Program-made: the position numbers and the translations under genes
Virus record (IMG/VR): IMGVR_UViG_3300042868_007474
Coordinates: 1 to 56,325 of that record
DNA length: 56,325 bases
Strand: one strand, 5' to 3'
DNA from: a virus
Shown: piece by piece, positions 51,554 through 56,325 of the stretch
Layout of the letters: the number at the start of each line of letters is the position of its first letter
How positions within the stretch are numbered: the stretch's first letter is position 1
The notes under the pieces: model-generated
The model's database searches: none
Told to the model about the DNA's origin: nothing
The model's input: only the letters and a program-made list of their open reading frames with translations

Positions 51554-52459
51554 TTATGTCAGCCAGTAAGGCATTGTCAAGGCATTAATTCCTTTTGAGT
51601 GAGAAGGATACTTGCCCGTGGCAATACAGTTGGCGAGGGTCTCAAGGAGACGCTGACGGATTTTGAAGGCTTTGTCAAGGCTTTGTGCGTCAAGTTCATA
51701 CAGAGCCACGGAATGTGGGGGGACGGACTCAACAGCGACAAAAATGAAGCGTTCTACGGGCAATCCAGCAAGTCTGGCTACCGACATATAGTGTGCGGCT
51801 TGCATCCAGTATCCAAGACTCATAAACTTGCGACCAAATTCTTCGGCTGACGAGTCTTGCGTTGTCTTTAAGTCTACGATAACAGTTCCGTCCATAGTCA
51901 GAAGGTCGCAACGCATCTTACAGGCAATATCAAGACCCTTGACCTTTTCCGTAGCCATAATGGAAAGTTCGGCCTTGGCGGAATAATGTTTTAGATATGG
52001 GAGAACTTCTTCGTTCTCACAGACAGCCCGAGCCATTCCCTTGGCAAGAGCATCCTGCTCTTGCGTAATGGTCGTCTTGCCCTTGGTGCGTTCATAAAAC
52101 GCATTCCACCAAGTGATGCTTTCTGTGGCTTTCTCTGAAGGCTCTTCGGCACGGAGTTGAGCCGCAGTTGGCTTCTTGGGGGCATCCTCTGGGATGACCG
52201 CAATTTCATCAGCCCACTTCTCTGGTTCAAAGACAAGCGTATGAGTAGCAGTCCCAAGCATCATTGCTTGAGTAGAGGGGTCTGGAGGAGAGGTCATCCA
52301 CTGCCAGAAGTGTGCTGGGGATTTCTTGAGAGCCATAAGACCGCTCTTGGTAAGACCAAGGGTGCGGTGATATTGTTCAGCGTCAATCCCAGCATTGATG
52401 CCAGAGGGAAGGCTCGCAGAGTCCTGCTTGCCGTTATTGTCTGTGGAGTAGTTTCCCAT
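51554..52459 (-). CDS. exonuclease VIII-like nuclease (PDDEXK)
   Basis: 301 residues from the ATG at 52459, 2 nt after the RecT stop. LTKSGLMALKKSPAHFWQWM, MLGTATHTLVFEP, then KMRCDLLTMDGTVIVDLKTTQD (D ... D-x-K core) and QAAHYMSVARL match the RecE/exo VIII and DUF3799 family. It resects dsDNA so that the RecT-like protein can anneal. An upstream in-frame start would overlap recT. Confidence 0.82.
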   Translation of the reverse strand: MGNYSTDNNGKQDSASLPSGINAGIDAEQYHRTLGLTKSGLMALKKSPAHFWQWMTSPPDPSTQAMMLGTATHTLVFEPEKWADEIAVIPEDAPKKPTAAQLRAEEPSEKATESITWWNAFYERTKGKTTITQEQDALAKGMARAVCENEEVLPYLKHYSAKAELSIMATEKVKGLDIACKMRCDLLTMDGTVIVDLKTTQDSSAEEFGRKFMSLGYWMQAAHYMSVARLAGLPVERFIFVAVESVPPHSVALYELDAQSLDKAFKIRQRLLETLANCIATGKYPSHSKGINALTMPYWLT

Positions 52460-52460
52460 T

Positions 52461-53285
52461 TTACTTAATGCCCTCAAGGATACCAACAATCTTGGCTGGG
52501 GAGGCAAGGATACGCTGTGCGGTCATAGCATCAAGGTCTCGATAAGACTGACCTGCCTTGAGGTATCCCTTGGTTACGAGGTAGTTGCTCGCATTGGGCT
52601 CATACTTCAACAGGAGGTCGTCAAGACGACCTTGGATTGCCTTGACAGGTTCTTCCACGATTTCAACATCCGCAACTTGAGCCGCCACGGGGACGGGCTT
52701 GGGAGTGATGTTCTTCTCGGCGTTGCTGAAGTCAGAAACTTCTTCTGGGGTGTAGATGCCAGCAACAATCTGGGGCATCAGAAGACGAATTGCTTCAGAG
52801 ATACAGCGAGCGGTAAGCATCTGTCGGGGGAACTTCTGCCAATTAGCCTTGAGTTTACCAGCACCAGCAATAGCCACACCGTTCTTCATCATCTCGTCAA
52901 GCGAGACGGCAATTTCAACATCGTTACCATCACAAGTCCAAACACCAGCAACACGCTTGTCCGTGCGTTCAGTCCACTTGACCTTGCCACCAGAAGCGAG
53001 ATAGCGACCAAGCATAGCATCCGCTCGCATCGTCAGTTTGCCTTCAATGATGTGGTAAGTCTTGGCAAGTTCAAGGGGGGCTTTGCCTTCGGCAAGGCAC
53101 TGCATGGCAAGCACCATGCCCTGTTCAACTTTAGTGCAACCAAACATTCCAGAGCCAGAAATCATCTCGCCCATAAGTTGGATGGCTTGCATCGGGTCGT
53201 TAATTTTGTTGTAAAAAGCAGGAGCAGACATTTCGTTGCTCTTGCGAATGGACGGGACTGACGATTCGTTGGGATGTTCTTCCAT
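52461..53285 (-). CDS. RecT-like ssDNA annealing protein
   Basis: 274 residues. QGMVLAMQCLAEGKAPLELAK, KLTMRADAMLGRYLASGGKV, WTCDGNDVEIAVSLDEM, ANWQKFPRQMLTARCISEAIR and LLMPQIVAGIYTPEEV together give the RecT/Redbeta pattern. It anneals complementary single strands with the neighbouring exonuclease. Promoter TTGACG 53327-53332, 16-nt spacer, CATACT 53305-53310, then an A/C leader without Shine-Dalgarno. The C-terminus (KYEPNASNYLVTKGYLKAGQ) may be a small extra domain. Confidence 0.82.
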   Translation of the reverse strand: MEEHPNESSVPSIRKSNEMSAPAFYNKINDPMQAIQLMGEMISGSGMFGCTKVEQGMVLAMQCLAEGKAPLELAKTYHIIEGKLTMRADAMLGRYLASGGKVKWTERTDKRVAGVWTCDGNDVEIAVSLDEMMKNGVAIAGAGKLKANWQKFPRQMLTARCISEAIRLLMPQIVAGIYTPEEVSDFSNAEKNITPKPVPVAAQVADVEIVEEPVKAIQGRLDDLLLKYEPNASNYLVTKGYLKAGQSYRDLDAMTAQRILASPAKIVGILEGIK

Positions 53286-53304
53286 ATTTGTGGTGTAGAG
53301 ATGC

Positions 53305-53332
53305 AGTATGCACACAAGATGACATTCGTCAA
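53305..53332 (-). promoter_or_regulatory. promoter of recombination module
   Basis: TTGACG at 53327-53332, 16-nt spacer, CATACT at 53305-53310 (minus). A divergent plus promoter begins 10 nt away. Confidence 0.82.
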
Positions 53333-53341
53333 GAACAAAGA

Positions 53342-53369
53342 TTGATTCCCTCAACCTTTTTTACATATA
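53342..53369 (+). promoter_or_regulatory. divergent promoter
   Basis: TTGATT at 53342-53347, 16-nt spacer, CATATA at 53364-53369; the gene ATG follows 7 nt later. Confidence 0.68.
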
Positions 53370-53376
53370 CTTGATT

Positions 53377-53688
53377 ATGAAGGAAATCTCGGTGTTTGAG
53401 CCTCAAGAAATTAACGGTGAAACCGTTGAGCCCTTATGTATTCCTGCTTTAGATACCACTATATCACAAACTGTCGCTGGTGCAACTAATTTGTTATGGT
53501 TTGCATTCCATTTGTCATTAGCCGAGGGAAATCAGCAAGAAGCCATTAAATTAGCAGAAATGCTTAAAATTGCAATTAATGAAGAATCTTGCGAGGGTTT
53601 TCATAAAGAATTAGATGATGCGGTGAATATGCTTGACGAAACGCAAGAGGATGGGTATATTGATGAGGATGAAACACAATATCCGTAA
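53377..53688 (+). CDS. 103-residue acidic protein, unknown
   Basis: MKEISVFEPQEINGETVEPL; central hydrophobic helix (NLLWFAFHLSLAEGNQQEA), acidic end. AT-rich codons (TTA, ATT, GAA) unlike the array genes, so perhaps a different origin. Leaderless by its promoter. It overlaps the next gene's start. Confidence 0.7.
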   Translation: MKEISVFEPQEINGETVEPLCIPALDTTISQTVAGATNLLWFAFHLSLAEGNQQEAIKLAEMLKIAINEESCEGFHKELDDAVNMLDETQEDGYIDEDETQYP

Positions 53689-54136
53689 TCTCCTGTTCGC
53701 CCTTGCCTTCACCACTACGGTTCAAGCCGCATCCCCTGCGATGCTTGAGGCTGTGGCTATGGTTGAGTCCTCTAACAACCCCAAGGCGGTGGGGGACAAC
53801 GGTCTTGCCCGTGGTCTCTACCAATTGCATAAGCCCGCTTGGGAGCAGGTTAGCCAAGCCCGCAAGAAGGCTGGCCTCCCCGTCTGGGATTGGTCATACG
53901 CCCACAACAGGGAGATTTCGGGCATCTATGCCTCCGCTTACCTTGACTGGCTCTCTGACGGCCTTAAGAAGCGGCTGGGACGCAACCCCGAGCCGTGGGA
54001 GGTCTACGCCGCTTACAATCGGGGCTTGACTGGCTTCGCAAAGTTAGAATACTCCTTTGAATGCCTCCCGAAGCACACCAAGAAGGCTTGTCTAAAAATC
54101 AAGTCATCAGTCCCAAGTTCAGCCCGCAAGGGCTAA
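53669..54136 (+). CDS. lytic transglycosylase-type endolysin or virion lysozyme
   Basis: 155 residues from MKHNIRNLLFALAFTTTVQAAS, whose start resembles a signal peptide. The SLT/goose-lysozyme-like core follows: LEAVAMVESSNNPKAVGDNGLARGLYQLHKPAW (catalytic Glu in VES) and VYAAYNRG. It cleaves peptidoglycan. Secretion by signal peptide would allow export without a holin. An upstream ATG two codons earlier is possible. Confidence 0.8.
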   Translation: MKHNIRNLLFALAFTTTVQAASPAMLEAVAMVESSNNPKAVGDNGLARGLYQLHKPAWEQVSQARKKAGLPVWDWSYAHNREISGIYASAYLDWLSDGLKKRLGRNPEPWEVYAAYNRGLTGFAKLEYSFECLPKHTKKACLKIKSSVPSSARKG

Positions 54137-54615
54137 GGTTTGTGGCAATCGACAGTGGCTCTAACGGGGCTATCTGTCATTGCTCTTATATAAACCAGAA
54201 AATAGAACTTTATAAACTAAGTGGCCTTGAACCAGAATCACTATTACCTGTCCTTGATGCAAGTCTTGGTGACTTGGCTACCCTTGACTGCGTTATCATT
54301 GAACAGCCTCCGTATTTCATGGGGACAATGATTCCTTCAGCCCGCATAGCCGTATTGTTTGAGTCCTTTGGGATTATGGTTGGCTATCTGATGGCTAAGG
54401 GGGTCAAAGTGGTGAGGGTAACACCTAAGGCGTGGCAGAAGCGGCTCAACGACCACCTCGGCACTCGTGGAAAAATGAAACACGCAGACTGGAAGAGAAT
54501 ATTAACTAATTACGCAAAGTCAAAATATGGAGAAACTAAGGGCTTGACTGGTCAAACATCAGACGCTTTACTAATTGCTGAATGGTGGGTCAACGAAGGC
54601 ATATTTAATAAATGA
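54061..54615 (+). CDS. RuvC-like Holliday junction resolvase
   Basis: 184 residues. RFVAIDSGSNGAICHCS (first Asp), TLDCVIIEQPPYF (Glu), later GLTGQTSDALLIAEW (Asp) give the RNase-H-type acidic triad of phage RuvC-like enzymes. It would debranch recombined DNA before packaging. Two starts: the ATG at 54061 overlaps the lysozyme end; a GTG near 54139 would start just before the domain. The overlap favours coupling. Confidence 0.72.
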   Translation: MPPEAHQEGLSKNQVISPKFSPQGLRFVAIDSGSNGAICHCSYINQKIELYKLSGLEPESLLPVLDASLGDLATLDCVIIEQPPYFMGTMIPSARIAVLFESFGIMVGYLMAKGVKVVRVTPKAWQKRLNDHLGTRGKMKHADWKRILTNYAKSKYGETKGLTGQTSDALLIAEWWVNEGIFNK

Positions 54616-54902
54616 AACGCACTCCTCTAAAGCGAGGCACTAAACGCCTCAAGCCTGTATCAAAAAAGCGTGGGAAACAGAATACTGTTTATTCTGCCTT
54701 ACGAAAGGAATTTATTGCACAGCACCCAAAGTGCCAAGTGTGTGAAATGATTCCATCTGACCAAATACACCATCGCCGTGGGCGATGGGGTGAGCGTCTC
54801 AATGATGCTGAATTCTTCCTTGCCGTATGCCAGCCTTGTCATGTGAAAATTCACAATGACCCAGCGTGGGCATACTCACACGGATTTCTTCTTAAAAGAT
54901 AA
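54612..54902 (+). CDS. HNH endonuclease (packaging-associated type)
   Basis: 96 residues. Basic start (KRTPLKRGTKRLKPVSKKRG), C-x-x-C (CQVC), IHHRRGRWGERLNDAEFFL, CQPCHVKIHNDPAW: typical phage HNH nuclease with zinc-binding Cys pairs and the H-H core. Start overlaps the resolvase stop (ATGA). May assist packaging or recombination. Confidence 0.8.
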   Translation: MKRTPLKRGTKRLKPVSKKRGKQNTVYSALRKEFIAQHPKCQVCEMIPSDQIHHRRGRWGERLNDAEFFLAVCQPCHVKIHNDPAWAYSHGFLLKR

Positions 54903-55046
54903 CTCTTTAATTGCTTTCTTACGAGCAGTTTGAAGAGCGTGTTCTTTCTGTTCGGTTGTTAGGTTTATTTGTTTGCTGTCAAATAGCCTGTCTAGTTCCG
55001 CACGAAGAGTCTTTGTGATGTATTTATACTTTGCTTGTTTTCCCAT
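54876..55046 (-). CDS. 56-residue basic helical protein, unknown
   Basis: MGKQAKYKYITKTLRAELDRL; Lys-rich end (KKAIKELSFKKKSV). Chosen start lies inside the next gene's end. It overlaps the plus-strand HNH gene by 27 nt at the 3' ends. Unknown. Confidence 0.62.
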   Translation of the reverse strand: MGKQAKYKYITKTLRAELDRLFDSKQINLTTEQKEHALQTARKKAIKELSFKKKSV

Positions 55047-55395
55047 AAATAGAATAATTAGTTCCCTTTTGAGAGCCGTAAGGTGCTGTCTTAAATACGC
55101 AGTCATGCCTTGCCCCAAGTGAGTAAATTGTATAAATACTTGTTCCAAGCATTTCTGCTACCTGCTTTGCGGTATACTTTTTGGTATCCATATGAACAAG
55201 TTTTTGCTTAAGACTTCCCCATTCAAGTCTCTTGAACTCTGACTTAAGTTTAATATTGTAACGCTTTGCGGATGAGCGAAGAGCGTTGCAGGTTTTACCC
55301 GTGACACGACTAAGTTGTTGAATAGTTACGCCTTCTTGTTCTGCCATTCGAACGGCACGAAGCGTAGCACCCTGCTTATATCCATGATTAGTCAT
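55024..55395 (-). CDS. HTH DNA-binding protein
   Basis: 123 residues with two helix-turn-helix-like parts: EGVTIQQLSRVTGKTCNALRS and KYTAKQVAEMLGTSIYTIYSLG. Basic overall. Possibly a transcription regulator; operators unknown. Overlaps the following small gene. Confidence 0.7.
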   Translation of the reverse strand: MTNHGYKQGATLRAVRMAEQEGVTIQQLSRVTGKTCNALRSSAKRYNIKLKSEFKRLEWGSLKQKLVHMDTKKYTAKQVAEMLGTSIYTIYSLGARHDCVFKTAPYGSQKGTNYSIYGKTSKV

Positions 55396-55588
55396 TTTGT
55401 TTATTTGTTACCTCGATTGATTTTAGTCTGTTTATTTCTGATTTTGCAGATTTAAGTTCGTTTTGCATTTTAAATAGTTGGTCGTCTTTGCCGACTATTA
55501 AGTTGTAGTAGTTTTGCATTAAGCGATTAGCACCTTCTTTCCAAGACTTAAGTTCTTCGTTTTCTTTTATCAGTTCTTCGTTTGTCAT
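55388..55588 (-). CDS. 66-residue coiled-coil protein
   Basis: MTNEELIKENEELKSWKEGANRL, then LKSAKSEINRLKSIEV: long charged coiled coil. Overlaps both neighbours by a few nt; co-translated. Function unknown. Confidence 0.68.
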   Translation of the reverse strand: MTNEELIKENEELKSWKEGANRLMQNYYNLIVGKDDQLFKMQNELKSAKSEINRLKSIEVTNKQND

Positions 55589-55800
55589 TTGTTTTGTTCA
55601 GTTAGTCGCTTAATTTCCTTCTTGAGCGTCTTAATATCATCCTTTGCAAGTTCGGCGGCATAAAGATATGCCGTCAATGGGTCTGGTTGGTTTTTCAACT
55701 CTTTAATTTGTGCTTTGAGTTTGTCGTTCTCTAACTTCAACTTATAGTAATCAACATAAGCAACACAGTCAAGCGTTTCTGTTGAACCATAAATATCCAT
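55585..55800 (-). CDS. 71-residue coiled-coil protein
   Basis: MDIYGSTETLDCVAYVDYY then coiled coil (KLENDKLKAQIKELKNQ; KKEIKRLTEQNK). I prefer the ATG at 55800; the longer frame overlaps the previous gene. Unknown, same style as its neighbour. Confidence 0.65.
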   Translation of the reverse strand: MDIYGSTETLDCVAYVDYYKLKLENDKLKAQIKELKNQPDPLTAYLYAAELAKDDIKTLKKEIKRLTEQNK

Positions 55801-55820
55801 CCTGTATCGCTTCGGCTCGC

Positions 55821-56325
55821 TCACGACTGCTTGCCATCCTTGGCGGCGTTCCAGATTACCAAAGCCTTGAGGAAGTTTTTGGCATCCTTCTCCTCTCCGT
55901 TTGCCCATTCGGAAAGCATCGCATCACCTGCCTTGGTCAGCCTCTCGACCTGTTCGCACAGAAAAGCCGACCTTGCCATTTCCTTTTCGTGCATCTGGTC
56001 AAGGCACTCGTTGCCCTCTTTAAGCCGCTCGACCTCTTCCTTGAGGGCGGCGTGTGACCCAACGATGTATTTGATACGCTCTGGGAGGGTCATGTCAGCG
56101 AAGATGTCTCCGTTGTCGAACTCAAGTGTCTCGGAGTTAGCCATACGGATATACTGCGAAAGGTTGTATCCTCCGATAATTGCTGGCTTTGAGAGCCTCT
56201 CGACCTCGGCCTTGAGGCGGGCGTTCTCGGCAATAGTATCATCGAACAATGCTCGGTTGAACTGTGCGTGTAGTTCACTCACATCGACACGGAGGCTTGC
56301 CAGACGATACCGCTCGGCTTCGGCC
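55821..56325 (-). CDS. coiled-coil protein, open to right edge
   Basis: At least 153 residues from a GTG at 56282, but the frame continues upstream with plausible coding sequence (AEAERYRLASLRVDV) to the window edge, so the real start is probably outside. Repeated ENARLKAEVERL-type and EEVERLKEG coiled coils flank a short globular part (IIGGYNLSQYIRMANSETL). Unknown function. Confidence 0.65.
   Translation of the reverse strand, partial: AEAERYRLASLRVDVSELHAQFNRALFDDTIAENARLKAEVERLSKPAIIGGYNLSQYIRMANSETLEFDNGDIFADMTLPERIKYIVGSHAALKEEVERLKEGNECLDQMHEKEMARSAFLCEQVERLTKAGDAMLSEWANGEEKDAKNFLKALVIWNAAKDGKQS

Noticed and set aside
1-56325. CRISPR array, insertion sequence, integrase or repressor
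   Set aside because: I saw no regularly spaced repeats, no transposase motif, no recombinase catalytic pattern and no CI-type repressor. Intergenic repeats are not regularly spaced.

Overview
The window is part of the genome of a tailed double-stranded DNA bacteriophage. The evidence is a lambda-type head gene series on the minus strand, in the order small terminase (Nu1-like), large terminase (GpA), gpW-like connector, lambda-B-type portal, S49 prohead protease, putative scaffold, basic head protein and major capsid protein, followed by head-tail connectors that run off the left edge. No integrase, repressor or host gene is visible, so lifestyle and host are open. The promoters look sigma70-like (TTGACA, 16-nt spacer, CATANT), not like the Bacteroidetes type, and Shine-Dalgarno sequences are almost absent.

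Layout. 1-15 kb (minus): head and packaging genes. They include four consecutive proteins (1254-4516) that share an N-terminal module of about 50 residues; one of them is a 794-residue Tyr/Gly/Ser-rich repeat protein. 15.4-18.5 kb (minus): a primase-helicase, an unknown protein and a putative SSB with an SSB-like acidic C-terminal tip. 18.5-19.0 kb: a divergent regulatory region. 19-49 kb (mostly plus): about 80 small genes of 37-291 codons. Most form their own unit of promoter, one gene and often a hairpin terminator. Recognisable products are few: an ArdA-like antirestriction protein, a DUF3846-like and a DUF932-like protein, several Cys-pair proteins and the MSNMSYCRF family. The rest are unknown, and several are paralogues of one another. 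47.2-48.2 kb is a pocket of four minus-strand genes with the same promoters. 49-50.7 kb (minus): ten tRNA genes, interrupted by an HNH nuclease gene and a putative PD-(D/E)XK nuclease gene. 50.7-53.3 kb (minus): recombination module (DUF669-like ssDNA-binding protein, a membrane protein, exonuclease-VIII-like nuclease, RecT-like annealing protein). 53.4-54.9 kb (plus): lytic transglycosylase, RuvC-like resolvase, HNH nuclease. 54.9 kb to the end (minus): an HTH protein and coiled-coil proteins.

The most striking property is expression design. Dozens of units, on both strands and across functional modules, use one promoter design. The start codon is often only 5-12 nt downstream of the -10 box, which implies leaderless or nearly leaderless mRNAs; other units have A/C-rich leaders without a Shine-Dalgarno sequence. 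At several units a very short upstream ORF ends in a TGA that overlaps the true ATG. Recurrent intergenic motifs (CTAGGT sites, a CCTACGGAAC...GGTCATAAA element, a TATAGTGTAGCA element, GAAC-N4-GTTC palindromes) lie between units.

Three loci look like uncharacterised RNA genes. Two adjacent minus-strand transcripts (about 40.8-41.4 kb) have good promoters, extensive base pairing and no credible protein. A 106-nt tRNA-like gene at 26423-26528 has its own promoter, but its anticodon arm cannot be assigned. These RNAs, together with the leaderless gene array, are the best candidates for undescribed biology here. All functional calls rest on reading the sequence; no database search was possible.
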